DNA of 64,000 nucleotides from Bosea sp. 124 (GCF_003046175.1 NZ_PZZM01000001.1:558001-622000), one strand, 5' to 3'; numbered from the stretch's first letter, positions 17,444-28,448 are shown. Numbers and translations are program-made. Notes: generated by a model not told the origin, from the sequence alone.

Positions 17444-19648
17444 TCAGGCCGCGGCCTTCGCGGCCGCTGCGCCGTAATAGCTCTCGCCGGTCTTGGCCAT
17501 GCGCTTGAGCTGGCGGTTGGGCTTGAAGCGTTCGCCATGCTTCTTCGCCAGCGCCTCGCAGAGCTTCACGAAGGCAGCGGCACCCATATTGTCGATGAAG
17601 GAGAGCGTGCCGCCGCTATAGGGGGCGAAGCCGAAGCCGATGATCGAGCCGACGTCCGCCTCGCGCGGATCGGTGACGACGCCTTCCTCATAGGTGCGCG
17701 CGGCCTCCAAGGCCTGCGTCACCAGCAGCCGATGCTGAAGCTCCTGCATGTCGACCGTCTCGGGATCGAGTCGCTTGCCGACCAGATCCGCCAGGCCGGG
17801 CCAGAGCCGCTTGGGGCCGGCTTCCGGATAGTCGTAGAAGCCCTTGCGGTTCTTGCGACCGAGGCGGCCATGCTTCTCGACCATGTCGGAGAGCAGCTTC
17901 TCCTGCGCCGGATCGACCGCGCCCTCCCCGAGCTGCGCCTTGGTCGCCTTGAGAACCTTGAAGGCGAGATCGACCGCGACCTCGTCATTGAGGGAAAGCG
18001 GGCCGACCGGCATGCCGGCCTGCTTGCCGGCCTGCTCGATCATCGCCGGCGGCACGCCCTCCATCAGCATGAGGTGACCCTCGCGGATGTAGTTGCCGAC
18101 GCAGCGATTGGCGTAGAAGCCGCGCGTGTCGTTGACGACGATCGGCGTCTTCCTGATCGCGCGGACGAAATCGAGCGCCATGGCGAGCGCCTTCTTGCCC
18201 GTCTTCTTCGCCATGATGACCTCGACCAGCAGCATCTTCTCGACCGGCGAGAAGAAATGGATGCCGATGAAGTTCTGCGGCCGCTGGCTCGTGGTAGCGA
18301 GGCCGGTTATCGGCAGCGTCGAGGTGTTGGAGCCGAAGATGGTCTTCGGCCCGACAACGGCCTCGACCTTGGCGATGACCTCGGCCTTGACCTTGGGATC
18401 CTCGAAGACGGCCTCGACGACGAGATCGCAGCCCTTGAGCGCCGCATAGTCGGCGGTGGCGGTGATGCGGGAAAGCAGCGCATCACGATCGGCGGTCTTG
18501 GCGCGGCCCTTCATGATCTGGTCGGAAACCAGCTTGTGCGAATAGGCCTTGCCCTTGTCGGCAGCCTCCTGGTCGCGGTCGACGAGCACGACATCGAGCC
18601 CGGCCAGCGCCGAGACATAGGCGATGCCGGCGCCCATGAAGCCGGCGCCGACGACGCCGACCTTCTTCAGCTTCGAGGGCGGGATATCGGCCGGGCGGCG
18701 GGCGCCCTTGTTCAGCTCCTGCATCGAGACGAAGAGCGAGCGGATCATCGACGCCGCCTCCTTCGTCCGCAGGATCTTGGCGAAGTAGCGGCTCTCGACG
18801 CGCAGGCCGAGATCGATCGGCAGCTGCAGCCCCTCATAGACGGCCGACAGGATGGCGCGCGCGGCCGGGTAGTTGTCGTTGGTCTCACGGCGATAGATTG
18901 CATTGGCGGGCGGCCAGATCTGCATGCCGGCCGGCGAATAGACCTTGTTGGAGGGTAGCTTGAAGCCCTTCTGGTCCCAGGGCGCGGTTGCGGCCGGGTT
19001 GGCCTTGAGCCACTCCTTCGCATTGGCGACGAGCTCTCCGCGCGGCACGACGGCATGGACGAGGCCGGTGTTGCGCGCCGGGAGCGCCTTCACCTGCTCG
19101 CCCTTGAACATCATCTGGAGCGCGTCGCCGGTCTGCATCAGGCGTGCGACGCGCTGGGTGCCGCCGGCGCCGGGAAACAATCCGACCTTGATCTCGGGCA
19201 GGCCGACGCGGGTCGATGCATCGTAGGAGACGACGCGATACTGGCAGGCGAGAGCCAGCTCGAAGGCGCCGCCGAGGCAGACGCCATGGATCGCGGCGGC
19301 GAACGGCTTCCCGCAGGTTTCGAGCTTGCGGTAGAGCAGCGACAGCTTGCGGCTCTCGTCGAAGAAGCTCTGCATCGCGACCTGCTCGCCCTTCTCCGCG
19401 GCCAGGCGGATGTAGAGATCGCGCAGGCCTTGCAGCATGGTCAGGTCGGCGCCGCCGGAAAACGCCTCCTTGCCGGAGGTGATGACGCAGCCCTTGATGG
19501 CCTCATCCGAGGCGACCTTGTCGATGATCTGGTCGAGCTCGCCCATCAGCTCGGGCGTGATGACGTTCATCGAGCGGCCGGGCATGTCCCAGGTCGCGGT
19601 GGCGATGCCGTCAGCGTCGATGTCGAAGCGGAAATTGACGAGGTTCAT
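17444..19648 (-). CDS. fadJ: fatty-acid oxidation complex alpha subunit (enoyl-CoA hydratase / 3-hydroxyacyl-CoA dehydrogenase)
   Basis: A 734-residue bifunctional beta-oxidation enzyme. The N-terminal crotonase domain contains AFSGGADLTMLQG and the oxyanion-hole segment HGVCLGGAFELALACQYR. The dehydrogenase domain has the NAD-binding GVVGAGFMGAGIAYVSALAG, then SNTSTLPITGLA and HFFSPVEKMLLVEV. It hydrates 2-enoyl-CoA and oxidises (S)-3-hydroxyacyl-CoA. ATG 19648 has GAGGAGAAC upstream, favouring it over a TTG five codons earlier. The thiolase gene lies 11 bases upstream in the same operon. Confidence 0.95.
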   Translation of the reverse strand: MNLVNFRFDIDADGIATATWDMPGRSMNVITPELMGELDQIIDKVASDEAIKGCVITSGKEAFSGGADLTMLQGLRDLYIRLAAEKGEQVAMQSFFDESRKLSLLYRKLETCGKPFAAAIHGVCLGGAFELALACQYRVVSYDASTRVGLPEIKVGLFPGAGGTQRVARLMQTGDALQMMFKGEQVKALPARNTGLVHAVVPRGELVANAKEWLKANPAATAPWDQKGFKLPSNKVYSPAGMQIWPPANAIYRRETNDNYPAARAILSAVYEGLQLPIDLGLRVESRYFAKILRTKEAASMIRSLFVSMQELNKGARRPADIPPSKLKKVGVVGAGFMGAGIAYVSALAGLDVVLVDRDQEAADKGKAYSHKLVSDQIMKGRAKTADRDALLSRITATADYAALKGCDLVVEAVFEDPKVKAEVIAKVEAVVGPKTIFGSNTSTLPITGLATTSQRPQNFIGIHFFSPVEKMLLVEVIMAKKTGKKALAMALDFVRAIRKTPIVVNDTRGFYANRCVGNYIREGHLMLMEGVPPAMIEQAGKQAGMPVGPLSLNDEVAVDLAFKVLKATKAQLGEGAVDPAQEKLLSDMVEKHGRLGRKNRKGFYDYPEAGPKRLWPGLADLVGKRLDPETVDMQELQHRLLVTQALEAARTYEEGVVTDPREADVGSIIGFGFAPYSGGTLSFIDNMGAAAFVKLCEALAKKHGERFKPNRQLKRMAKTGESYYGAAAAKAAA

Positions 19649-19659
19649 GGCCGTTCTCC

Positions 19660-20868
19660 TCAAACCCGTTCGATGATCGTTGCGACGCCCATGCCGGCAG
19701 CGACGCAGAGCGTCACCAGCGCGGTGGTCTTGTTCGTGCGCTCCAGCTCGTCGAGCACCGTGCCGAGGATCATCGCGCCGGTGGCGCCAAGCGGATGGCC
19801 CATCGCGATGGCGCCGCCATTCACGTTCAGCACGGCGTCGTCGATGTCGAAGGCCTGCTGATAGCGCAGCACCACCGAGGAAAAGGCCTCGTTCAGCTCG
19901 AACAGGTCGATGTCCTTCGTGGTCATGCCGGCCTTCCTCAGCACGAGTTCGGTGACGTCGACCGGGCCGGTCAGCATCAGCGCGAGGTCCGAGCCGATGG
20001 TGGCGAAGGCGCGGATGCGGGCGCGGGGTTTCAGGCCGGCCGCCTTGCCACCCTTCTTAGAGCCGACGAGCACAGCGGCGGCTCCGTCGACGATGCCCGA
20101 GGAATTGCCGGCATGGTGGACGTGGTTGACGTATTCGACATCGGGATGGGCCGCGGTCGCGACCGCGTCAAAACCACCCATCTCGCCCATCTGGACGAAG
20201 GAGGCCTTCAGGCTGGCCAGCGTCTGCATGTCGGTGGCGGGGCGGATCGTCTCGTCACGGTCGAGGATGATCAGGCCGTTGACGTCGGTGACCGGGATCA
20301 CCGAATTCCTGAAGCGGCCCGCCTCCCAGGCGGCGGCGGCACGCTTGTGCGAGCGCACGGCATAGGCGTCGACGTCGTCGCGGGAGAAGCCGTATTTGGT
20401 CGCGATCAGATCGGCCGAAATGCCCTGCGGCATGAACCAGGTGTCGATGGCGACGGAGGGGTCGACCGCGATGCCGAAGCCCGAGGCGCCCATGCCGACG
20501 CGCGACATGCTCTCGACGCCGCCGCCGATCGCCATATCCTTCTGGCCCGACATGACCTGGGCCGCAGCGAGGTTCACCGCATCGAGCCCGGAGGCGCAGA
20601 AGCGATTGATCTGGATGCCCGGCACCTCCTTGCCATAGCCGGCCTTGAGCGCGACGGTGCGCGCAATATCGCCGCCCGCTTCGCCGACCGGATCGACGCA
20701 GCCGAAGACGACATCCTCGACCAGCCTGGTGTCGAGCCTGTTGCGATCCTTGATCGCGCGCAGGGCCTGCGTGCCGAGCTCGATCGCCGTGACCTCGTGC
20801 AGGGAGCCGTCGGCCTTGCCCTTGCCGCGCGGCGTGCGGACATGGTCGTAGATGAATGCGTCTGCCAT
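19660..20868 (-). CDS. fadA: acetyl-CoA acyltransferase (thiolase), beta-oxidation
   Basis: A 402-residue thiolase. The acyl-accepting Cys is in NRFCASGLDAVNLAA, the C-terminal catalytic region is NVNGGAIAMGHPLGATGA (His), and the second Cys is in TLCVAAGMG. ATG 20868 has GGAGG upstream; longer frames read into a repeat. It catalyses thiolytic release of acetyl-CoA, the last step of the beta-oxidation cycle, together with the fadJ product encoded directly downstream. Confidence 0.94.
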   Translation of the reverse strand: MADAFIYDHVRTPRGKGKADGSLHEVTAIELGTQALRAIKDRNRLDTRLVEDVVFGCVDPVGEAGGDIARTVALKAGYGKEVPGIQINRFCASGLDAVNLAAAQVMSGQKDMAIGGGVESMSRVGMGASGFGIAVDPSVAIDTWFMPQGISADLIATKYGFSRDDVDAYAVRSHKRAAAAWEAGRFRNSVIPVTDVNGLIILDRDETIRPATDMQTLASLKASFVQMGEMGGFDAVATAAHPDVEYVNHVHHAGNSSGIVDGAAAVLVGSKKGGKAAGLKPRARIRAFATIGSDLALMLTGPVDVTELVLRKAGMTTKDIDLFELNEAFSSVVLRYQQAFDIDDAVLNVNGGAIAMGHPLGATGAMILGTVLDELERTNKTTALVTLCVAAGMGVATIIERV

Positions 20869-20920
20869 GAGTGAGCCTCCCGGGCCGGCCGCTGCGTGGC
20901 GGCTTATTCTGGTGCCGGAC

Positions 20921-21017
20921 GTCATGGTCGGGCTTGACCCGACCATCTCGTCATCCAGCGGGTTCTGCAAGAGATGCTGGGTCTGCAAGAGATGGTCGGG
21001 TCAAGCCCGACCATGAC
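20921..21017. repeat. large perfect inverted repeat with self-palindromic arms
   Basis: Two 29-bp arms (20921-20949 and 20989-21017) are exact reverse complements, and each arm itself contains the palindrome TGGTCGGG-CTTGA-CCCGACCA. The 39-bp centre repeats GCTGGGTCTGCAAGAGATG-type sequence. It fills the gap between the acyl-CoA dehydrogenase and thiolase genes of one operon. A single-arm relative is at 54901-54921. Confidence 0.85.
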
Positions 21018-21031
21018 GCGCCGCCTGCGCG

Positions 21032-22828
<1,797 letters not shown>

Positions 22829-22880
22829 GGCGTTCCTCCCTCTCGTCGCAAAACCATTTCCGCAATCCCGAGCGGCGCTT

Positions 22881-22918
22881 GATGGTTCATATATAAACTA
22901 TCTTTCTGGGTTTGGCAA
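22881..22918 (-). promoter_or_regulatory. sigma-70-type promoter and overlapping palindrome for the beta-oxidation operon
   Basis: On the minus strand TTGCCA (22918-22913) and TATATA (22895-22890) are separated by exactly 17 bases, about 60 bases before the acyl-CoA dehydrogenase ATG. The AT-rich island stands out in GC-rich DNA. An inverted repeat GATGGTT (22881-22887) and AACTATC (22896-22902), one mismatch, covers the -10 hexamer and would suit a repressor blocking polymerase. Confidence 0.65.
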
Positions 22919-22982
22919 AGGAGGATCGGGCGTTTCGCGCGGCGGCCCTCAGAGAGCGCGCACGCCCGAAGCAGACCGCACG

Positions 22983-23012
22983 AAAAACGCCCCGGCCGGG
23001 AGGCCGAGGCGT
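22983..23012 (-). terminator. rho-independent terminator after the MerR regulator gene
   Basis: On the minus strand the stem CGCCTCGGCC / GGCCGGGGCG (10 bp, one mismatch, loop of four) is followed directly by TTTTT. It lies 62 bases after the regulator stop codon and before the beta-oxidation promoter, separating the two transcription units. Confidence 0.8.
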
Positions 23013-23073
23013 CAAGACGAATGCGGGTGCGCGACCGTGGCCGGACGCACCGGCCTATCGGGCCGGCGGCGCG

Positions 23074-23553
23074 TCAGGCCTTGGCGAAGCGCGCCGAGGA
23101 AGCTTCGAGCTCGGCGATGGCTTCGTCGATCTCGGCACGCTGGGCGCGCAGCAGTTCGAGCTGCTCGAGAACCTGCTCATGGCTGAGCTGGAGGCCGCCG
23201 ACAGAGGCCGAGCCGGACTCGCCGCTCTTCTTCTCCTCATTGGCGAGCATGGCGCGAATCTCGACCAGCGTGAAGCCGAGCTGCTTGCCCTTGAGAATCA
23301 GAGCCAGGCGAGCCCGGTCGCGACCCGAATAGATCCGCGTCATACCGGAGCGGGCCGGTGCGATCAGACCGCGCGATTCGTAGAAGCGCAGGGTGCGCAA
23401 CGTCACGCCGAAATCGCGGGCGAGATCACTGATGGTGAAGCGGCCGGTCATGTCCGATTCGGCGGGCGTGGATTTGGTCTCGGCGGGCTCCGACCTCGAA
23501 GAACGATCTTCATGATTCGAAGCGGCCGCCATAGCGAGGCTTTGGCGCGGCAT
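23074..23553 (-). CDS. MerR-family transcriptional regulator, probably of the beta-oxidation operon
   Basis: Up to 159 residues. The MerR winged helix begins at FTISDLARDFGVTLRTLRFY and continues RGLIAPARSGMTRIYSGRDR. A dimerisation coiled coil follows (LSHEQVLEQLELLRAQRAEIDEAI). No Cys pair for metal sensing is present. The start could be ATG 23553, 23532 or 23451 (MTGRFTIS); the N-terminal 34 residues are unlike the family core. MerR regulators of this type (compare LiuR) control acyl-CoA catabolism in proteobacteria. Its position directly upstream of the beta-oxidation operon supports that role here. Confidence 0.88.
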   Translation of the reverse strand: MPRQSLAMAAASNHEDRSSRSEPAETKSTPAESDMTGRFTISDLARDFGVTLRTLRFYESRGLIAPARSGMTRIYSGRDRARLALILKGKQLGFTLVEIRAMLANEEKKSGESGSASVGGLQLSHEQVLEQLELLRAQRAEIDEAIAELEASSARFAKA

Positions 23554-23914
23554 TGGGGTTCATTCCTTGAAAACAGATATCAGCACGCCTGTCGGCGACG
23601 AGGCGGCGATCGATGGCTGGCAAATAGCCCAGCGCATCACCTAACGTCAGGTAATGTGCCGCTTCCGTCAGGTAAGTTACGGTTACGCGTGTCTCCGGCT
23701 CGATTCGCCGGGCGGCGCGTTCGCAGAAAATTAACGGATGGCCGCCGAATTTTAACCGGCTGTTTACCACGCCAGCCAAAAAGTCGGGCTTGCGGATCGG
23801 CATCGTCGTGACGGCAACGTTATCTTCAGGCGTCGCCAAGCCCGCAAGGAAGGCCGCGGCGTTCAGGGGCCTGCGCCTTCCGATCAAGGACAAGCCCCGT
23901 AGGCGAGCGTCATC
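23554..23914. other. 361-bp divergent intergenic region without a gene
   Basis: This is the gap between the MerR regulator (leftward) and the PodJ-like gene (rightward). I find no convincing small ORF with a ribosome-binding site. It contains the repeated CGTCAGGTAA element (23639-23675), described separately, and a moderately AT-rich stretch at 23725-23775 that could hold a promoter. Confidence 0.5.
23639..23675. promoter_or_regulatory. candidate MerR-type operator, palindrome plus direct repeat
   Basis: ACCTAACGTCAGGT (23639-23652) is an imperfect palindrome with an ACGT centre. CGTCAGGTAA occurs twice (23645-23654 and 23666-23675), 21 bp apart, i.e. two helical turns on the same face. The ACGT-centred palindrome recalls operators of MerR-type acyl-CoA catabolism regulators. 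Autoregulation is an inference. Confidence 0.4.
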
Positions 23915-26900
23915 ATGGCCACTAGCTTGCCCTGGAGCGTGAAGGGCGTCGATCCCCGCACCCGCGACGCCGCGAAAGCCGCGGCCCGCCGCGCCGGGAT
24001 GACGCTCGGCGAATGGCTCGACCACAAGCTGAACGACGAGGCCCCGGCCCCATCGACGCCGCCCGAGCAGCTCGACATCGCGGCTCTGTCCGAACGCCTC
24101 GCCCGTCTCTCTCAGGGCCAGATGGACACCGCGCCGCAGCAGGCCGTCAGCGCGCCCCGGAACGCGCCCCTGCCCTCGCGCGGCGAGATCGACGCCGTTC
24201 TGGCGCAGGCCGCCAGCATCGAGAAGCTCACCCGCGAATCCAGCGCCAAGACGGTCGGCGCACTCGATTCGATCGCGCGCTGGATCGAGAAGGCCGAGAA
24301 CCGGATGAGCACCGGCGAACGCGCCGCCGCAGAACGCCAGGAGCGCGCAACCAACGTCATCGCCGAGGCGATCAAGACGATGGGCGAACGCCTGACCGAC
24401 ATCGAGCGCAAGTCGAGCGAGGCGCCGCGTGCGTCGTCGCGACCGGAGCAGGCGCCGCGTCTCGCCTTCAGCCGCGACGGTCTCGCAGCCGCCGTGACGG
24501 ATATCCGCAGCCGCCAGCGCATGCTCGACGACGACGAGGCGCCAGCCGCCACGCACCGGCCGGCCATGGCCGAGAGCCGCATCTCGGCGCTGCGCGACGA
24601 TCTGCGCGAACTCTCCGCCCGCATCGCGCCTGCCGCTCCCCGCAGCGAGCGCCCGGCGGCGCCGGCGCGGTCCATGCCGGTCGAGCGCGAGCCCCAACCT
24701 AGCCAGATCGAGGCGATGCTCGCCGATCTCGCCTCCCGCCTCGACCGTCTCGACACGCGCGACCGGCTGGAGCCGGTCCTGAAGCCGCTGGCGCGGATCG
24801 AATCGGAGGTATCGCGCCTGTCGCAGGACCGCTCCGGCGAAAGCTACCAGCGCTTCGAACTGGAGATCGCGCATCTGGCGGCCAAGGTCGATGCGCTGGC
24901 GGCGCGTGGCGGCGACCATACGATGCTCGCGCCGGTGCTGCGCGAGATCGCGGATATGCGCGACATGCTCGCCTCGAGCAGCGGTGAGGCGCGGCTCGGA
25001 GAGCTTTCGCAGCAGATTTCGGGGCTTTCCTTCGAGATCGACGGGCTGCGCGGCAACCGGCCCGACAGCCACGAACTGCACACTCTGACGCTGGCGATCG
25101 ACGAGATTCGCAACGCCATCCTCACCGATCGCGGCTCGGCGCGGCTTCAGGATCTCGAACCCCTGGCCTCGCTGTCGCTCCAGATCGAAAGCCTGGCGAG
25201 CAAGATCGAGCTGCGGCCAGGCCGCGCGATCGAGGACCGGATCGACGCGCTGCAGGAGCGCATCGAGGCGCTGGCCGAAAAGGGGCCGGCCGCCGTGACG
25301 CGGCAGATCGAGGCGCTGGCCGGGCGCATCGAGAACCTCGCGGCCTCCAGCAACCTCGCCCAGCTGGTCAATGAAAGCCCGGCCGTGCAGGTCGCGCATG
25401 TAGACCTCGGGCCGGTCGAAGAGATGCTGCGCAACCTCGCCGAGAAGATCGACGAGGCCGGCCGGCCGGGCGCGGAAACGAGCGCCTTCGATGCGCTCGA
25501 ACAGCAGATTTCCGGCCTCGCCCAGCGGCTCGACTCCGCAGCCGCGACCCGCTCTGCCGAGACCGGCATGGAGCGGACGCTGCAGGACCTCGTCGTCCAC
25601 CTGCGCTCGCTGCGCGAGGAGACGACCGAGGCTGCCGAACGCGCCGCCCGCGCCGCCATGTCAGACCATCTCGACCAGGCGGCACAGCCCGCGAGCGGCA
25701 TCGCCGAACTCAGCACGCTGGTTTCGGGCCTGCACCAGAGCCATGTCTCGAGCGGACGCGAGACGCAGGACGCCATCGGCGCCGTGCACCAGACGCTCGA
25801 GACCATCATCTCGCGGCTCTCCAGCCTCGAGGCCGAACTCGTCGCCGACCGGCAGGCCGCGGCGCCCCCCGCTCCCGCCCGCACGCCGATGCCGCCGCGG
25901 GTGGCCGCGGCCGAGCGCATGGCGGCCAGGCCGCCCGTCATGCCCGCCGCCATGGGCCTGGCGATGGAGGACCGGATCGGAGCCCCCGAGGTCACGGCCC
26001 CGGCCCGGACCGAGGCGCCCGCCACTCCGGCAGCCGTGACCGCCACTGCCGGAAGCGCGCCGCTGACGGCCGCGCTGGACCTGCCGCTGGAGCCCGGCTC
26101 CGGCCGGCCGCGCGCCGATGCCGTTCTTGCTGGCGGACATGACACGCAATCGATCCGGCAGAACCTGATCGCGGCTGCCAGGCGCTCCGCCAAGGCCGCG
26201 ACGGAGGCCGCCTCCGCGCCCGCGGCCGGCGCCCCGGAGCCCGCAAAGAGCGGCGGCCGGCTCAAGGAGATCATGGAGAAGCGCAAGCGTCCTCTCCTGC
26301 TCGGCCTGGCCGCCCTCGTGCTCGCTCTGGGAACGGCGCATCTCGTCACCAACGCGCTGAAGGGCCCCCGCACGGCAGCCGTCGGCGAGGCCGTGCAGAG
26401 CCCGATCGTCCCGAAAGAAGAAGCTCCGGTTGAAACGCCGGCCAAGGCACCGGCCAAAGACCAGAGCTCGGCGCTTCAGCCCGCACCGGCCAGCCCGGCG
26501 CAGCCGATGCTGGCCGCTGCGCCTCCGCTGGCTGCGGAAATCACCGGCTCGACCACACAGCCTTCGGCCTCTCCGGCCCCGGCCGCTGCGCCGTCCCTCG
26601 GCGAGCCCGTCGAGGCCGTGACTGGCATCGGCGAGCTTCCCGCCGGGCTCGGCAGCCCCGGCCTGCGCAAGGCGGCGCTCGATGGCAATGCACGGGCGGT
26701 CTACGAACTGGCGAGCCGCGCCGCCGACGGCCCGGCCGCCTCGCGCGACCCCAAGCTGGCGCTGCGCCTGTTCGAACGCGCCGCGGTCGCCGGGCTCGCC
26801 CCGGCGCAGTTCCGCCTCGGCAACATGTTCGAAAAGGGCCTCGGCACCGCCCGCGACCTTTCGCTGGCGCGGGTCTGGTACATGCGCGCCGCCGAGCGCG

Positions 26901-27322
26901 GCAACGCCAAGGCGATGCACAACCTCGCGGTGCTGCATGCGGAGGGCGTCTCCGGCAAGCCGGACTATGCCACCGCGACCGACTGGTTCCGCCGCGCCGC
27001 CGAGTTCGGCGTGCGCGACAGCCAGTACAACCTCGCGGTCCTGCTCGGGCGCGGGCTCGGCGCGCCTGCCGATCTGGCGCAGTCCTATCTGTGGTTCTCG
27101 GTGGCCGCGAGCCAGGGCGACGACGACGCCGGCAAGAAGCGCGACGAGGTCGCCCAGCGGCTCGGCGCCACCGATCTCGCCGCCGCCAAGGCTGAAGCCG
27201 CCGGCTGGAAGCCGAAGTCCCTCGATGCCGCCGCCAACGAGGTCACGCCCCCCGCCAAGGGCTGGGACGAGACGCCGACCGCCGCCGCAACGAAGAAGCC
27301 GGTCAAGCCGGCGCGGAGCTGA
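23915..27322 (+). CDS. podJ: PodJ-like polar organizing protein with Sel1 repeats
   Basis: A 1135-residue protein. The N-terminus (GVDPRTRDAAKAAARRAGMT, GEWLDHKL) is the rhizobial PodJ signature. Residues about 60-700 are mostly amphipathic coiled coil. An Ala/Pro-rich stretch, one membrane helix near 793-813 (LLLGLAALVLALGTAHLV), a periplasmic Pro-rich linker and Sel1-type repeats (about 918-1075, e.g. AQFRLGNMFEKGLGTARD) follow. PodJ localises at a cell pole and recruits polarity and division factors, with the Sel1 part in the periplasm. The closest assignment is PodJ-like; the peptidoglycan-binding C-terminal domain of some homologues is not obvious. Confidence 0.87.
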   Translation: MATSLPWSVKGVDPRTRDAAKAAARRAGMTLGEWLDHKLNDEAPAPSTPPEQLDIAALSERLARLSQGQMDTAPQQAVSAPRNAPLPSRGEIDAVLAQAASIEKLTRESSAKTVGALDSIARWIEKAENRMSTGERAAAERQERATNVIAEAIKTMGERLTDIERKSSEAPRASSRPEQAPRLAFSRDGLAAAVTDIRSRQRMLDDDEAPAATHRPAMAESRISALRDDLRELSARIAPAAPRSERPAAPARSMPVEREPQPSQIEAMLADLASRLDRLDTRDRLEPVLKPLARIESEVSRLSQDRSGESYQRFELEIAHLAAKVDALAARGGDHTMLAPVLREIADMRDMLASSSGEARLGELSQQISGLSFEIDGLRGNRPDSHELHTLTLAIDEIRNAILTDRGSARLQDLEPLASLSLQIESLASKIELRPGRAIEDRIDALQERIEALAEKGPAAVTRQIEALAGRIENLAASSNLAQLVNESPAVQVAHVDLGPVEEMLRNLAEKIDEAGRPGAETSAFDALEQQISGLAQRLDSAAATRSAETGMERTLQDLVVHLRSLREETTEAAERAARAAMSDHLDQAAQPASGIAELSTLVSGLHQSHVSSGRETQDAIGAVHQTLETIISRLSSLEAELVADRQAAAPPAPARTPMPPRVAAAERMAARPPVMPAAMGLAMEDRIGAPEVTAPARTEAPATPAAVTATAGSAPLTAALDLPLEPGSGRPRADAVLAGGHDTQSIRQNLIAAARRSAKAATEAASAPAAGAPEPAKSGGRLKEIMEKRKRPLLLGLAALVLALGTAHLVTNALKGPRTAAVGEAVQSPIVPKEEAPVETPAKAPAKDQSSALQPAPASPAQPMLAAAPPLAAEITGSTTQPSASPAPAAAPSLGEPVEAVTGIGELPAGLGSPGLRKAALDGNARAVYELASRAADGPAASRDPKLALRLFERAAVAGLAPAQFRLGNMFEKGLGTARDLSLARVWYMRAAERGNAKAMHNLAVLHAEGVSGKPDYATATDWFRRAAEFGVRDSQYNLAVLLGRGLGAPADLAQSYLWFSVAASQGDDDAGKKRDEVAQRLGATDLAAAKAEAAGWKPKSLDAAANEVTPPAKGWDETPTAAATKKPVKPARS

Positions 27323-27371
27323 CTCGCCACCAGCCTCGCGACAGGCCGGATCGTCATGGTTTCGACGCGTT

Positions 27372-27399
27372 GGCAGGCCATCAGGACGAATGGCCTGCC
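27372..27399 (+). terminator. hairpin downstream of the PodJ-like gene
   Basis: Perfect 10-bp arms GGCAGGCCAT (27372-27381) and ATGGCCTGCC (27390-27399) with an 8-base loop lie 50 bases after the stop codon. No T-tract follows, so this may stabilise or weakly terminate the transcript. Confidence 0.4.
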
Positions 27400-27518
27400 G
27401 CTCGTCGGCGGGGTCGCCATGGCATCTCCGCCAGCATCTTGCCTTAACCGGATCGGTGCATAGTCGGACGAGCCGGCGCCAGCCCGTCGTTCGGCCCCGC
27501 CGCGCATGAGGAGCAGAG

Positions 27519-28448
27519 GTGCAGATCTACCTACCGATCGCTGAACTGCCGATCAGCATCCTCACGGTGCTGGGCCTCAGCGGCGCGGTCGGTTTCATCT
27601 CGGGCCTGTTCGGCGTCGGCGGCGGCTTCCTGCTGACGCCGCTCCTGATCTTCCTCGACATTCCCCCGGCTGTGGCCGTCGCCACCGTCGCTGCGCAGGT
27701 CGCAGGCTCCTCGACCACCGGCGTTCTGACCTATTGGCGACGGCGGGCGCTCGACTTCAAGCTCGGCGGCATCCTCGTCGCGGGCGGCATTCTCGGCACG
27801 GTGCTCGGCGTGCTGTTCTTCAACTCGATGCGCCGCCTCGGCCAGCTCGAGCTCGTCATCACCCTGTCCTACGTGACGCTGTTCACCATCATCGGCGGGC
27901 TGATGCTCTATGATGCCGTGCGGGCGCTGATGCGCGTCAGGGCCGGCAAGCCGGCGCGGCTGAGGCGCCGGGCCGGCACGCATCCCTGGTGGATGGGCCT
28001 GCCCTGGCGGATGCGCTTCCCGCACTCGCAGCTCTATTGCAGCATCATTCCGATTGCCTCGCTCGCCGTCGTGATCGGCTTCATCGGGGCGGTGCTCGGC
28101 GTCGGCGGCGGCTTCATCCTGGTGCCCGCGCTGATCTATTTCTTCCGGATCCCGACCGCCGTCGTCGTCGGCACGTCGCTGTTCCAGATTCTGATGACGA
28201 TGACGGGCGCCACCATCCTGCACGCCCTGACCAACCAGTCGGTCGATCTCGTGCTGGCGGTGCTGCTGCTGCTCGGCGGCGTGATCGGCGCGCAGTTCGG
28301 CGGACGCGCGGCGCGCAATCTCAATGTCGAATCCTTCCGGCTGCTGCTGGCCCTGCTGATCCTCTCCGTCGGCCTGCGCTTCGCGATCGAGCTGTTCATT
28401 CCGCCCGGCGAACCCTTCTCGGTCGTGCTGACGGAGGGCACGCGATGA
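27519..28448 (+). CDS. TauE/SafE family sulfite/sulfonate exporter
   Basis: A 309-residue inner-membrane protein with about eight hydrophobic segments. It shows the duplicated TauE/SafE signature: FISGLFGVGGGFLLTPLLIF in the first half and GAVLGVGGGFILVPALIYFF in the second. The start is GTG 27519 preceded by GAGGAG. Members export sulfite, sulfoacetate and other sulfur anions. The next gene starts within its stop codon (ATGA), indicating a two-gene operon with a TIGR02186 protein. Confidence 0.9.
   Translation: MQIYLPIAELPISILTVLGLSGAVGFISGLFGVGGGFLLTPLLIFLDIPPAVAVATVAAQVAGSSTTGVLTYWRRRALDFKLGGILVAGGILGTVLGVLFFNSMRRLGQLELVITLSYVTLFTIIGGLMLYDAVRALMRVRAGKPARLRRRAGTHPWWMGLPWRMRFPHSQLYCSIIPIASLAVVIGFIGAVLGVGGGFILVPALIYFFRIPTAVVVGTSLFQILMTMTGATILHALTNQSVDLVLAVLLLLGGVIGAQFGGRAARNLNVESFRLLLALLILSVGLRFAIELFIPPGEPFSVVLTEGTR

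Noticed and set aside
23510..25600. 696-codon open frame on the minus strand
   Set aside because: It is antisense to the PodJ-like gene; the sense frame has the family signature, a membrane helix and Sel1 repeats.
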